A stretch of DNA of 64,000 bases from Muribaculaceae bacterium. GTDB taxonomy: Bacteria; Bacteroidota; Bacteroidia; Bacteroidales; Muribaculaceae. The DNA lies in assembly GCA_023664185.1 (NCBI GenBank), contig JAMPGA010000002.1, positions 20,480 to 84,479 on the forward strand, in the 5' to 3' direction. Each line of letters opens with the position of its first letter. Position 1 is the first letter of the stretch. The translations under genes and the position numbers were made by a program. Shown in pieces: positions 18,309-27,302 of the stretch. The notes under the pieces are model-generated. The model saw nothing but the letters and a program-made list of their open reading frames with translations, was not told the DNA's origin and made no database searches.

Positions 18309-19616
18309 TTACTTCCCTGTGTTGCAGTGAGCTTTGATCCAGTTGTAGTGGCCGCGTTCGGTGTTGGCCGAGGTCCAGTGCTCATTGATGGGGGTCAGGA
18401 GCGACTCCTTGGGCGAGGTGATGAGGTTCCATACTTCCCATGAAGTGGTGGGCGGACAGGTGTTGTCGTTGTAGCCCCAGGTCATGAGCACGGGGCATTT
18501 GAGGCGGCGAGCAAAGTTGCACACGTCATAATACTCCAGAGTCTTCACCTTGTCGGGGGTGCCATCGGCCGGGTTCTTGCGGAAGTGGTGGGGATAACCG
18601 CCGGTCTTGGGGCCGAGGTAGCCGTTCATGTCGCTCAGAGCGGGGTGATTGGCCACACAGCCTTTTACTCTGGGATCGAGGGCTGAGGTGGTGATGGAGA
18701 GGGCTCCACCCTGGCTGCCACCCTGAACAAAGAGGTTTTCCCCATCAAACTCGGGGAGCTGCGAAAGCAGGTCGAGCCAGCGGCGGCATCCCAGATAGAC
18801 GTCGCGCATATAGTATTTCTCGGGCGAGTCCATGCCAAAATCCAGATAGGCACCTTTCTCCTTGCGCAGCTCGGCAAACTCAGCCTCCGACATGCGTGGG
18901 TCGGCACCATGGATCTCGATCTCGGCACGTATCATGCCACCCTCGCCATAATAGCGGTGGAACAGAGGATCTTTTATAGTCTTCACACCGGCTCCTGGAG
19001 GACAGAGCACGGCCGGGTATTTGCCTTCACCTTTGGGGATGAAGAGATAGCCATACATGGATGTAACCCATGGGCCGGGGAGCTCGAGCTTAACGAGCTG
19101 GCAGGTCATCTTGTCGGTGGAATATTCGGGAGCAGGCTCTACGGTATATTTCAGCGGGGTCTTGGCATCCTCTTCAAGCGCCTTGGCCCAGAATTCGTCA
19201 AAGTCGGCAGGGTTCTGAGTGTAGGGCTCGAGCTTCTCTGGCGAGAAACCCACCTTGATGTGGTGGTCGGTGCGACGTCCGTCGAAGTTGGCCTCAAGTC
19301 GCAGGTCGCGGAAGCCGGGCACAGTCATGGTGCCCATGCTGATGCGAGCGCGGCCGGCGGCATCGAGTATCACAGTACCGGTGGTGTCGGCGGGGAGCAT
19401 GTCGGGGCCAAGGGCGAAGTTGACGGTCTTCCCGGCTGCCGGAACGCCATACTCATAGAGCGTCACATCCACTGTGGCGGGCTCGCCGGTCTCATAGAGC
19501 CAGTCGGTATGATCGGGCACAGTAATCCAAAGAAAATCTGAGCGATCCGGATAGTTGCCGGCAAAGGTGCTCAGCGTAGTCAGTGCGGCTGCAAAAAAGC
19601 CTAAAATTTGCTTCAT
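18309..19616 (-). CDS. Secreted CE7 family acetyl esterase (acetylxylan / cephalosporin C deacetylase-like)
   Basis: A 435-residue secreted protein (signal peptide about 1-20). An N-terminal beta domain (about 25-110) precedes an alpha/beta-hydrolase domain of the acetylxylan esterase family. The nucleophile elbow is QGGSQGGALSI; the acid lies near TWGYNDNTCPP and the His in GHYNW (last 15 residues). Members remove acetyl groups from xylan-type or other plant glycans. The gene is alone on the strand, with a promoter box 29 bases upstream. Confidence 0.88.
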   Translation of the reverse strand: MKQILGFFAAALTTLSTFAGNYPDRSDFLWITVPDHTDWLYETGEPATVDVTLYEYGVPAAGKTVNFALGPDMLPADTTGTVILDAAGRARISMGTMTVPGFRDLRLEANFDGRRTDHHIKVGFSPEKLEPYTQNPADFDEFWAKALEEDAKTPLKYTVEPAPEYSTDKMTCQLVKLELPGPWVTSMYGYLFIPKGEGKYPAVLCPPGAGVKTIKDPLFHRYYGEGGMIRAEIEIHGADPRMSEAEFAELRKEKGAYLDFGMDSPEKYYMRDVYLGCRRWLDLLSQLPEFDGENLFVQGGSQGGALSITTSALDPRVKGCVANHPALSDMNGYLGPKTGGYPHHFRKNPADGTPDKVKTLEYYDVCNFARRLKCPVLMTWGYNDNTCPPTTSWEVWNLITSPKESLLTPINEHWTSANTERGHYNWIKAHCNTGK

Positions 19617-19645
19617 GATATATCAGATTATATGTTTTTCGACTA

Positions 19646-19653
19646 CAAAGATA
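19646..19653 (-). promoter_or_regulatory. -7 box for the CE7 esterase
   Basis: TATCTTTG on the minus strand matches TAnnTTTG and lies 29 bases before the start codon. The -33 element is not recognisable. Confidence 0.45.
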
Positions 19654-19715
19654 CATATAACAAATGGATTTTTCATATTATACAAAATGGGAAGGGGTAT
19701 TTGAGCTATTTTTCT

Positions 19716-19723
19716 TAATTTTG
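19716..19723 (+). promoter_or_regulatory. -7 box before the nucleoside-hydrolase-like pseudogene
   Basis: TAATTTTG lies 23 bases before the pseudogene start. The intact promoter suggests decay of the coding part is recent or that the transcript is still made. Confidence 0.35.
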
Positions 19724-19746
19724 TAAAAATTTTTCTCTTACCAATC

Positions 19747-20330
19747 ATGAAAAAAGGATTCACATTACTTCTGCTCATCCTCACGGCCTCAGCCTGCTAC
19801 CTTGGAGCTACCGAGCGTCACCGTGTTTTGATAAGCACCGATATAGGAGGCACTGCGCTCGAGGATGTGGCTCAGACTCTCCATGATGAACCCGCCATAG
19901 CAGACCGCATCAGGGTATACTGGATAGGTGGCCCCAACAAGAGATGCGCCTTAAAGGCCCCGAGGGGGTAGTGCCGGTCGACAGCGTGGCCTTCGTCATG
20001 ACCATCGACAAGCAGCCCTGGGAGGGTGTGTATGTGGGCGACGGCATCTATGCCGTGAGATATGCTCCCAAGGCTCCCGCCGTGCTCCCCTACACCATAT
20101 CATCTGACAAGGTCAAGGAGCTCGACGGAGTGACCGGAGTGATGAATGTAGGCAAGTACTGGCCCGGCAAACTCACCCCCGAAAGCTACCGTGTGGGTCC
20201 GACATGGTGGACCGACTGCCTTGACCCCGATCTCTTCGACGGCAAATGGCAGGGATTCAAAACCACCTCGTGCTGGCGCAACGATGTGCTCGACGACTGG
20301 GCTAAACGCCTGAATCTGCTAAAAAAGTAG
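19747..20330 (+). pseudogene. Decayed DUF1593 / Sde182-type nucleoside-hydrolase-like secreted protein
   Basis: The first frame (19747-19971) encodes a signal peptide, [12 protein letters not shown], then directly [15 protein letters not shown] and [10 protein letters not shown] before stopping. The second frame (from 19944) continues with [19 protein letters not shown] and reaches a C-terminus with WWTDCLDPDLF and SCWRNDVLDDW. In DUF1593 proteins these pieces are far apart in one polypeptide of roughly 450-500 residues. Two internal deletions, one in frame and one shifting the frame, explain the pattern. The catalytic DIGGT-adjacent aspartates are missing, so no activity is expected. Confidence 0.75.
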
Positions 20331-20372
20331 GTTTTTGAGCCGGAAGATTAACGTAGTTTGACAGATAATTCG

Positions 20373-20380
20373 TAAATTTG
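20373..20380 (+). promoter_or_regulatory. -7 box for pheT
   Basis: TAAATTTG lies 36 bases before the pheT ATG. A TTTG at 20357-20360 is only 12 bases upstream of it, too close for the usual spacing. Confidence 0.5.
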
Positions 20381-20416
20381 CAGGTCAAAACAGCCGAAAA
20401 AAATCCAATCTTTCAC

Positions 20417-22903
20417 ATGAATATATCATATAATTGGCTTAAACAATATCTCGACTTCAATCTCACCCCCGACGAGGTGGCCGCAGCGCTCACCTCGATA
20501 GGTCTTGAGACAGGCGGAGTCGAAGAGGTGGAGTCAATACGCGGTGGTCTCCGTGGCATCGTGGTGGGCAAGGTGCTCACCTGCATCGAGCACCCCGACA
20601 GCGACCACCTTCACATCACCACCGTCGATCTGGGCGACGGCAAGGAGACCCAGATCGTGTGTGGTGCCCCAAATGTAGCCGCCGGGCAAACCGTGGTTGT
20701 GGCCACCGTGGGCACAATTCTCTATGACGGCGACAAAGAATTTGTGATAAAGAAATCCAAAATCCGCGGCGTGGAGTCGCTGGGAATGATATGCGCCGAA
20801 GACGAAATCGGCATCGGCACATCGCACGACGGCATCATCGTGCTCCCCGACGGAGCAGCTGTCCCCGGCACTCCCGCAGCACAGTATTACGGCCTCACCT
20901 CCGACTATGTGCTGGAGGTGGATCTGACCCCCAACCGCATCGACGCCGCCTCACACTACGGTGTGGCACGCGACCTGGGAGCCTGGCTCGCCACCCACGC
21001 TACCCCCTCGACACTGGTGCGCCCGTCGGTCGAGGCATATAAGGTGGAGACACCCGAAGGCGGTATAACCGTAGAGGTGGAAAATCAGAAGGCTTGCCCC
21101 CGCTACTGCGGCGTCACCGTGAAGAACGTCACCGTAAAGGAGTCGCCCAAATGGCTCCGCGACCGCCTCTCCACCATCGGCATCCGCCCCATCAACAATA
21201 TCGTCGACATAACCAACTATCTGCTCCACGCCATGGGGCAGCCGCTCCACTGCTTTGACGCCGACAAGATAGCCGGCGGCAAGGTGATAGTGAAAAATGC
21301 CCGTGAAGGGGAGAAATTCACCACCCTCGACGGTGTGGAGCGCACCCTCGACTCTCGCGACCTTATGATATGCAACACCGAGGTGCCCATGTGTATTGCC
21401 GGTGTGTTTGGCGGACTTGACTCGGGCGTCAACGAGACCACCACTAACGTATTTCTCGAGAGCGCATATTTCAACCCCACCTCCGTGCGCAAGACTGCAC
21501 GCCGCCAGGGGCTGAATACCGACTCGTCGTTCCGATTCGAGCGCGGCGTCGACCCCAGCAACTGCCTCTATGTGCTCCACCTGGCCGCCCTCATGGTGAA
21601 GGAACTGGCCGGTGGCGAGATCACAGGTCCCGAGGCCGATATCTATCCCGAAAAGATTCTGCCCGCACAGGTCACACTCTCGTTTAACTACTGCAACAAA
21701 CTAATAGGCAAAACCATCCCCACCGACACAGTGACCTCTATACTCAAGGCTCTGGAGATGGAGATAACCGACATCAACACTGAGGAAGTGAGCATGAAGG
21801 TGCCCACCTACCGTGTGGATGTGACACGCCCCTGCGACGTCGTGGAAGACCTTCTGCGCATCTATGGCTACAACAACGTGGAGATATCCACCACGCTCCA
21901 CTCGTCGCTCTCGTTCAAGAGCCGCGACGACCAGGATCAGCACCTGCGCACCCTGCTGAGCGAGCAGCTCACAGGCGAGGGCTTCAACGAAATCCTCAAC
22001 AACTCGCTCACAGCCGAGGCCCTCTACGAAGGGCTCGAGCAGATGCCCGCCACACACTGCGTGAAGCTGCTCAATCCCCTGAGCGCCGACCTAAACGTGA
22101 TGCGTCAGACCCTGCTGTTTGGCGGTCTGGAAGTGCTGGGCCACAATATCAACCGCAAGGAGCCCGACCTGGCCATCTATGAGTTTGGCAACGTCTACAG
22201 CTACAACCCCACCGCTGTGCCCGACACCGAAGCCGAAGTCGACTCCAAAGCCCTGCTGGCGCCATATCGCCAGGGTTCACGGTTGGCTCTGTGGCTCACC
22301 GGCCAGCTGCGCCCCTCGTCGTGGGGACGCACTGCTGCCCAGGCTACAATATTCGACCTTAAAGCCATCGTGGCCAATCTGCTGGCACGTCTGGGCATTC
22401 AGCCCTCCGAGCTCAAGCTCACCGCAAGCAGCAACGAGCTGCTCAGCACCGGCCTCGACATAGCCACACGCTCAGGCAAGCTGCTCGGATCGATGGGTAT
22501 AGTGGCCAAGCGCCTGGCCAACCGCGCCGAGATTAAGCAGGAGGTCTATTATGCCGAATTCGACTGGGATGCTCTCGTAGGCCTGGCCATTAAGAAGAAG
22601 GTGAGCAACACACCGCTACCCAAGACCATGCCCGTGAAGCGCGACCTGGCCCTGCTCATCGACAAGACTGTGACAATGGAAGCCGTGGAGAACGCCGTGC
22701 GCGAGGCCGAGAAACGCCTGCTGCGCTCTGTGAGCCTCTTCGACGTCTATGAAGGAGACAAGCTCCCCGAAGGCAAAAAATCGTATGCCATCAACATCAC
22801 TCTCCAGGACGACGAGAAGACCCTGCAGGACAAGCAGATCGAAGCCGTAATGAACAAGATAATCAACACCCTCACCAAAAAGCTGGGTGCTGAACTCAGA
22901 TAA
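20417..22903 (+). CDS. pheT: Phenylalanine-tRNA ligase beta subunit
   Basis: 828 residues, normal for the family. Domains in order: N-terminal segment, tRNA-binding OB domain (about 40-150, HPDSDHLHITTVDLG and GAPNVAAGQ), B3/B4 editing region (about 210-380), B5 (about 400-475), core synthetase-like domain, and C-terminal ferredoxin-fold anticodon-binding domain (about 735-828, PKTMPVKRDLALLID). It acts with the PheS alpha subunit, which is not in the window. The start MNISYNWLKQYLDF is the conserved beta-subunit beginning. Confidence 0.97.
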   Translation: MNISYNWLKQYLDFNLTPDEVAAALTSIGLETGGVEEVESIRGGLRGIVVGKVLTCIEHPDSDHLHITTVDLGDGKETQIVCGAPNVAAGQTVVVATVGTILYDGDKEFVIKKSKIRGVESLGMICAEDEIGIGTSHDGIIVLPDGAAVPGTPAAQYYGLTSDYVLEVDLTPNRIDAASHYGVARDLGAWLATHATPSTLVRPSVEAYKVETPEGGITVEVENQKACPRYCGVTVKNVTVKESPKWLRDRLSTIGIRPINNIVDITNYLLHAMGQPLHCFDADKIAGGKVIVKNAREGEKFTTLDGVERTLDSRDLMICNTEVPMCIAGVFGGLDSGVNETTTNVFLESAYFNPTSVRKTARRQGLNTDSSFRFERGVDPSNCLYVLHLAALMVKELAGGEITGPEADIYPEKILPAQVTLSFNYCNKLIGKTIPTDTVTSILKALEMEITDINTEEVSMKVPTYRVDVTRPCDVVEDLLRIYGYNNVEISTTLHSSLSFKSRDDQDQHLRTLLSEQLTGEGFNEILNNSLTAEALYEGLEQMPATHCVKLLNPLSADLNVMRQTLLFGGLEVLGHNINRKEPDLAIYEFGNVYSYNPTAVPDTEAEVDSKALLAPYRQGSRLALWLTGQLRPSSWGRTAAQATIFDLKAIVANLLARLGIQPSELKLTASSNELLSTGLDIATRSGKLLGSMGIVAKRLANRAEIKQEVYYAEFDWDALVGLAIKKKVSNTPLPKTMPVKRDLALLIDKTVTMEAVENAVREAEKRLLRSVSLFDVYEGDKLPEGKKSYAINITLQDDEKTLQDKQIEAVMNKIINTLTKKLGAELR

Positions 22904-22929
22904 TCCAGAATTTCACTCAAAATATACAT

Positions 22930-23667
22930 ATGGGAAGAGCATTTGAATACCGCAAAGCACGCAAGCTCAAACGCTGGGGCAACATGTCCCGCACCTTCAC
23001 ACGCATAGGCAAGGAAATCACCATCGCCGCCAAAGCCGGCGGCCCCGATCCCTCCACCAATCCCCGTCTGCGCGCCCTGATGCAGAACGCCAAGGCCGCC
23101 AACATGCCCAAGGAGACCGTGGAGCGCGCCATCAAGAAGGCCACCGACAAGGAGGCCGGCGACTACAAGGAAATCACCTACGAAGGATATGGTCCCCACG
23201 GAATAGCCATCTTCGTAGAGGCTGCCACCGACAACAACACCCGTACCGTGGCCAACGTCCGCTCTTACTTCACCAAGCATGGCGGCTCGCTGGGCACTCA
23301 GGGCTCGCTCACTTTCCTCTTCGACCACAAATCGGTCTTCAAAATCAAACCCAAGGACGGTATAAGCCTTGAGGATCTGGAGCTCGAACTGATTGACTTC
23401 GGTGTAGACGAACTCGAAAACGACGAGGATGAGGAGGGCAACGCCCTGATAGCTCTCTACGGAGGCTTCGAGGACTATCCCGCCATACAGAAGTATCTCG
23501 AGGAGAACGGCTTTGAGATAATCTCATCTGAGTTCGAGCGCATACCCCACGAACTCAAGGAGGTCACTCCCGAGCAGCGCGAGTCGATCAACAAGCTTCT
23601 CGACAAGCTCGAGGACGACGAAGACGTGCAGAACGTGTTCCACAACATGAAGGAAGAGGAGGAATAA
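22930..23667 (+). CDS. YebC/PmpR (TACO1) family protein
   Basis: 245 residues. The N-terminal motif MGRAFEYRKARKLKRWGNMS and the AAKAGGPDPSTNPRLR helix are strongly conserved in this family, and the YEGYGPHGIAIFVEA strand follows. Members are described as transcriptional regulators or, more recently, as ribosome-associated factors that help at difficult peptide stretches. It follows pheT after 26 bases and is closed by a strong hairpin. Confidence 0.93.
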   Translation: MGRAFEYRKARKLKRWGNMSRTFTRIGKEITIAAKAGGPDPSTNPRLRALMQNAKAANMPKETVERAIKKATDKEAGDYKEITYEGYGPHGIAIFVEAATDNNTRTVANVRSYFTKHGGSLGTQGSLTFLFDHKSVFKIKPKDGISLEDLELELIDFGVDELENDEDEEGNALIALYGGFEDYPAIQKYLEENGFEIISSEFERIPHELKEVTPEQRESINKLLDKLEDDEDVQNVFHNMKEEEE

Positions 23668-23694
23668 TACCCCCGCTGCCACATACAAAAAAAT

Positions 23695-23755
23695 ACGATC
23701 CCGTAAGGGTCGTGGGATAGACCATCCCCGACATCCTTACGGGATCGTTTTTTCG
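23695..23755 (+). terminator. Strong palindromic terminator after yebC
   Basis: ACGATCCCGTAAGG (from 23695) pairs with CCTTACGGGATCGT (to 23748), followed by T residues. The inner part, CCCGTAAGGGTCGTGGGA, resembles palindromes near 28.9 kb and 57.2 kb, so this terminator also looks like a member of a dispersed repeat family. Confidence 0.75.
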
Positions 23756-23763
23756 GTATTGCG

Positions 23764-24231
23764 TTATTTCTGCATCACACGGGCCAGGTCGCGCTTGCTC
23801 TCGCGATCCTTTATGGCTTCACGCTTGTCGTATTCCTTCTTGCCGCGTGCCACCCCTATCACCAGCTTGGCCAGGCCGCGCTCGTTGATAAACAGGCGCA
23901 GGGGCACTATGGTGAAGCCGGCTTCTTTGCCCGACTTCTGCAGCTTGGCTATCTCCTTGCGGTTGAGCAGCAGCTTGCGGTCGCGACGCTCGGTGTGATT
24001 GTTGTATGAGCCGTAGAAGTATTCGGCCACATACATGTTTTTGACCCACACCTCACCGTTGTCTATATAGCAGAATGTATCGGCCAGCGAAGCCTTGCCC
24101 TCGCGGATCGACTTAATCTCAGTGCCGGTGAGCACCAGACCGGCCGTATAGGTGTCGCCGATGGCATAGTCAAACGTGGCTCGCTTGTTCTTTATGTTAA
24201 TCTCCTTACGGGTGGTATTGTTGCGTGACAT
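23764..24231 (-). CDS. smpB: SsrA-binding protein SmpB
   Basis: 155 residues, the normal size. [25 protein letters not shown] and [14 protein letters not shown] are signature segments of the OB-like core, and the basic tail ends [14 protein letters not shown]. SmpB delivers tmRNA to stalled ribosomes. The start ATG overlaps the Yip1-like gene stop as TAATG. A longer frame upstream is a shadow of that gene in another frame. Confidence 0.95.
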   Translation of the reverse strand: MSRNNTTRKEINIKNKRATFDYAIGDTYTAGLVLTGTEIKSIREGKASLADTFCYIDNGEVWVKNMYVAEYFYGSYNNHTERRDRKLLLNRKEIAKLQKSGKEAGFTIVPLRLFINERGLAKLVIGVARGKKEYDKREAIKDRESKRDLARVMQK

Positions 24232-24776
24232 TATAAAATCAGAGTAAAGATGTAGTAAAACAGATAGGGAGGCACAAGTATACCCAGGATGGCCAGTATC
24301 ATAAACAAGCCGATCTTTTCGGGGCGCACTCCCATATAATCGACCCCTTTCCATTCCACCAATGCCACATAGCAAGGCAGGAAGAATAGAAGCAGAGTGG
24401 TGACCGGGAGAAAATTGCACACCAGAGTAATCAGAGCCGAAAGCCCCAGCACATAGACGGTGAAGGTGCGGCAACGGTCGTCGTCGTAGCGCCCGGCCAA
24501 CATAGGCTCCAGAAACACCGAGAGCAAGAATATGCCCAGGAAATATCCTGCGAAATAGGCCACGAACCACACCACCATGTCGACAAACAGCGTGAGAAAC
24601 TCGGTGTGGCGGTGAAACAGCATGGAGGCGTAGACGCTCAGAGCCGTAAGCGCAATGAGCGGATAGTAGCCGTGGGAGAGGAGACGCTCAGGATCTTCAT
24701 TGCCCTTCTCTATATCCTCCCATCCATGATGGGGTGAGAGTGTCAGTTGAAACAGATATTTCAGATAGGTATTCAT
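24231..24776 (-). CDS. Yip1-like multipass membrane protein
   Basis: 181 residues from the chosen start [15 protein letters not shown]. Five hydrophobic helices are visible after residue 45 ([70 protein letters not shown]). This matches the Yip1 domain family of bacterial inner-membrane proteins of unknown function. A second ATG ten codons upstream lies within the promoter, so I rejected it. Confidence 0.75.
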   Translation of the reverse strand: MNTYLKYLFQLTLSPHHGWEDIEKGNEDPERLLSHGYYPLIALTALSVYASMLFHRHTEFLTLFVDMVVWFVAYFAGYFLGIFLLSVFLEPMLAGRYDDDRCRTFTVYVLGLSALITLVCNFLPVTTLLLFFLPCYVALVEWKGVDYMGVRPEKIGLFMILAILGILVPPYLFYYIFTLIL

Positions 24777-24782
24777 AACCTG

Positions 24783-24813
24783 CAAAAATAATGAAGTTTT
24801 CATCAACAGTCAA
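24783..24813 (-). promoter_or_regulatory. Promoter of the Yip1-smpB operon
   Basis: Minus-strand TTG (24811-24813) and TATTTTTG (24783-24790) are 20 bases apart. The -7 box ends six bases before the start codon, so the transcript may begin at or near the ATG. Confidence 0.6.
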
Positions 24814-24870
24814 CACCCATGAAAGTCAAAAATGTTAAAATATCTGAAACAAAAAGAGCATCCGCAAAGT

Positions 24871-24901
24871 TTTGCACTTAATAAAAAAAACGCTAACTTT
24901 G
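24871..24901 (+). promoter_or_regulatory. Promoter of the DUF3127 gene
   Basis: TTTG (24871-24874) and TAACTTTG (24894-24901) lie 19 bases apart, a full Bacteroidetes promoter, 45 bases before the start codon. Confidence 0.75.
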
Positions 24902-24946
24902 CATAGATAGACCCAATAGCAAAAATCAAGACAATATATACATTAA

Positions 24947-25369
24947 ATGGAAGTCACAGGAAGAATTATTGTGGCCCTTCCCGAACAGGGGGGCACATCC
25001 AAGGCCGGCAAGGAATGGAAAAAGCGTGAATATGTGCTCGAAACCGAGGAGACCTACCCCAAAAAGGTGGCCTTCAACTTCTTCGGCGAGCGTGCCGACC
25101 AGTATCCCCTCACGGTGGGTCAGCGGGTTAAGATCAGCTTCGACATCGACAGCCGCGAGTATCAGGGACGCTGGTATGTGGACTGTCGCGCATGGAAGGC
25201 CGAGGAGCCCGGCGTAGCCACTCCCCAGCAAGCGGCTCAGCCTTTTGGCGCTGTTCCGCAGTCGGTTGCCCAAGCTCCCCAGCAGGGATATGTGGCTAAG
25301 GCAGGAATACCTACACCTCCCCCTGCCGTAGACCTCACACCCGCCGCCACAGACGACCTCCCTTTTTGA
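24947..25369 (+). CDS. DUF3127 protein with an SSB-like acidic tail
   Basis: 140 residues. Residues 1-90 (MEVTGRIIVALPEQGGTSKAG ... DSREYQGRWYVDCRAWKAE) match the DUF3127 family, proposed to be OB-fold proteins of Bacteroidetes. The rest is a low-complexity Gln/Ala/Pro linker, then TDDLPF at the very end. That tip is like the DDDIPF tail by which single-stranded DNA binding protein recruits partners. A role in DNA metabolism is therefore plausible but unproven. Confidence 0.8.
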   Translation: MEVTGRIIVALPEQGGTSKAGKEWKKREYVLETEETYPKKVAFNFFGERADQYPLTVGQRVKISFDIDSREYQGRWYVDCRAWKAEEPGVATPQQAAQPFGAVPQSVAQAPQQGYVAKAGIPTPPPAVDLTPAATDDLPF

Positions 25370-25400
25370 GGTCGAATAAGGACTAAGAGTATTCAAAAAA

Positions 25401-25443
25401 AATGATTCCGCATATCACTGAGATATGCGGAATCATTTTTTTC
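25401..25443. terminator. Bidirectional terminator
   Basis: AATGATTCCGCATATC pairs with GATATGCGGAATCATT around a five-base loop and is flanked by an A run on the left and a T run on the right, so it works on both strands. It lies between DUF3127 and the convergent DUF3861 gene. Confidence 0.85.
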
Positions 25444-25456
25444 GATTGACCTAACG

Positions 25457-25741
25457 TCAGCAGTTCACCTTGGCTTTAAGCGCCTTCTTGAACTCCTCGA
25501 AGGCGGGATAGAAGCTCTTGAAGAGCTCATTGTCGGGATATTTCTTGAGCACATGGTGCAGCAGACGCACACCTACCACGAGTTCCTTGGCGTGCTTGTC
25601 GGTGAACTCGCCTGTGGCCTCAGTCTTGGCCACCAGTTCGGCCAGGTCATGATGACCGCCGAAGTTGAAGTTCATTACCTCTTTGATCTTGCCGTCCTCA
25701 ACCTGAGTGACGTTGAAGTGATAGGATTTCTTGTCGTTCAT
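25457..25741 (-). CDS. DUF3861 family small protein
   Basis: 94 residues. YHFNVTQVEDGKIKEVMNF and HHDLAELVAKT followed by helices KELVVGVRLLHHVLKKYPDNELF resemble the DUF3861 family, present in Bacteroidetes and some proteobacteria. Function is unknown. The upstream ATG at 25801 would add 20 poorly conserved residues; MNDKKSYHFN is the better start. Confidence 0.65.
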   Translation of the reverse strand: MNDKKSYHFNVTQVEDGKIKEVMNFNFGGHHDLAELVAKTEATGEFTDKHAKELVVGVRLLHHVLKKYPDNELFKSFYPAFEEFKKALKAKVNC

Positions 25742-25898
25742 ATCGATATATTTTAAAAGTTGATCATTATATCTTGATGTGCCGCTTCTCCCGCGACGCA
25801 TTTATAAAACATACAACCATCCCGTATGGTTGGCACAAAATCTCCTAAGAAAACCAAAAGGATACAAAAAAAGGTGAAGGGAGGGGGAAGTGTCAGAA

Positions 25899-25970
25899 CC
25901 TCTGAGAGGTGAAAATAATCAAAGCCTCACGCCGATGCGTGGGGCTTTGATTATTTTCACCTCTCAGAGG
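25899..25970. repeat. 72-base near-perfect inverted repeat (palindromic family B)
   Basis: The left arm from CCTCTGAGAGGTGAAAATA pairs with the right arm ending TATTTTCACCTCTCAGAGG; about 34 of 36 positions match around a small centre. CCTCTGAGAGG is itself a palindrome. A relative with the same GAGAGGTGAAAATA core lies at 45598-45741. The element sits between DUF3861 and the fabF end, so it can also serve as a terminator of fabF. Confidence 0.8.
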
Positions 25971-25996
25971 CGGATATATTCTATTTCTCTCAGAGA

Positions 25997-27265
25997 TTAC
26001 TCCTCGTATTTCTTCACAATCACAGTGGCATTGTGGCCGCCAAACCCGAATGAGTTTGACAGGGCGGCGCGCACGGGACGCTCCTGAGCCTTGTTGAAGG
26101 TGAAGTTGAGGGTATAGTCGATGTTTTCGTCCTCATCGCCCTCCTCATGGTTGATGGTGGGGGGTACGATGTCGTTCTTGCAGGCAAGCACTGAGAACAT
26201 TGCCTCCATGGCGCCGGTGGCACCGAGCAGGTGTCCTGTCATCGACTTGGTCGACGATATGTTGAGCTTGTGGGCTGCCGGGCCGAAGAGCTCTACGATA
26301 GCCTTCACCTCCGAGATATCGCCTACGGGGGTCGAAGTGCCGTGAACGTTGATATAGTCGATATCCTCGGGCTTCATACCGGCATCCTCGAGGGCATTCT
26401 TCATGGCCAGCTTGGCGCCGAGGCCTTCGGGATGTGTGGCTGTGAGGTGATAAGCGTCGGCGCTCATGCCGCCACCGGCCACTTCAGCATAGATCTTGGC
26501 TCCGCGAGCCTTGGCATGCTCGAGTTCCTCGAGAATTAGCACTACAGAACCTTCGCCCATCACGAAGCCATCGCGCGACTTGCTGAAGGGGCGCGATGCT
26601 GTCTCAGGCGAGTCGTTGCGGGTGGAGAGGGCGTGCATGGAGTTGAAGCCGCCCACACCGGCAGGATAGATGGCAGCCTCGGCACCGCCTGTCACCATCA
26701 CGTCGGCTTTGCCGAGACGGATAAGGTTGAAGGCGTCGATGATGGCGTTGTTAGACGAAGCGCAAGCCGAAACCACACCGTAGTTGGGACCATGAAACTC
26801 ATATTCCATAGAGATGTGGCCCGAAGCGATGTCGGCAATCATCTTGGGGATGAAGAAGGGGTTGTATTTGGGGCCCTGCTCCTCACCGTGCATGGCAAAA
26901 TATCCGGCCTCCTCCTCGAAAGTGTGCAGACCGCCGATGCCGGCAGCCACGATCACACCAACGCGGTCTTTGTCGAGATTGGCTGATTCGAGAATATTTG
27001 AGTCGGCCACGGCCTGACGGGCTGCCACGATGCCATACTGGGCATAGAGGTCGAGCTGGCGCAGCTTCTTACGATCGAAATGATCGGCGGCGTTGAAGTC
27101 CTTGACCTCGCATGCAAACTGGGTCTTAAACTTCGAGGCGTCGAAGTGAGTGATAGGGGCAGCGCCGCTCTTGCCGGCCACAGCGTTGATCCAGGTGGTC
27201 TCAACGTCGTTGCCTATGGGAGTGAGCGCACCCAGTCCGGTCACTACTACTCTCTTTAATTCCAT
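25997..27265 (-). CDS. fabF: Beta-ketoacyl-ACP synthase II
   Basis: 422 residues, normal size for the elongating condensing enzyme of type II fatty acid synthesis. The catalytic Cys is C168 (VVSACASSN), with His residues in NVHGTSTPVGD and STKSMTGHLLG. The N-terminus RVVVTGLGALTPIGN is conserved. It lies downstream of acpP and separated by a hairpin, the usual acpP-fabF order. Confidence 0.96.
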   Translation of the reverse strand: MELKRVVVTGLGALTPIGNDVETTWINAVAGKSGAAPITHFDASKFKTQFACEVKDFNAADHFDRKKLRQLDLYAQYGIVAARQAVADSNILESANLDKDRVGVIVAAGIGGLHTFEEEAGYFAMHGEEQGPKYNPFFIPKMIADIASGHISMEYEFHGPNYGVVSACASSNNAIIDAFNLIRLGKADVMVTGGAEAAIYPAGVGGFNSMHALSTRNDSPETASRPFSKSRDGFVMGEGSVVLILEELEHAKARGAKIYAEVAGGGMSADAYHLTATHPEGLGAKLAMKNALEDAGMKPEDIDYINVHGTSTPVGDISEVKAIVELFGPAAHKLNISSTKSMTGHLLGATGAMEAMFSVLACKNDIVPPTINHEEGDEDENIDYTLNFTFNKAQERPVRAALSNSFGFGGHNATVIVKKYEE

Positions 27266-27302
27266 TATATATTATATGTATCGTATTATCGTAGTTACAC
27301 AT

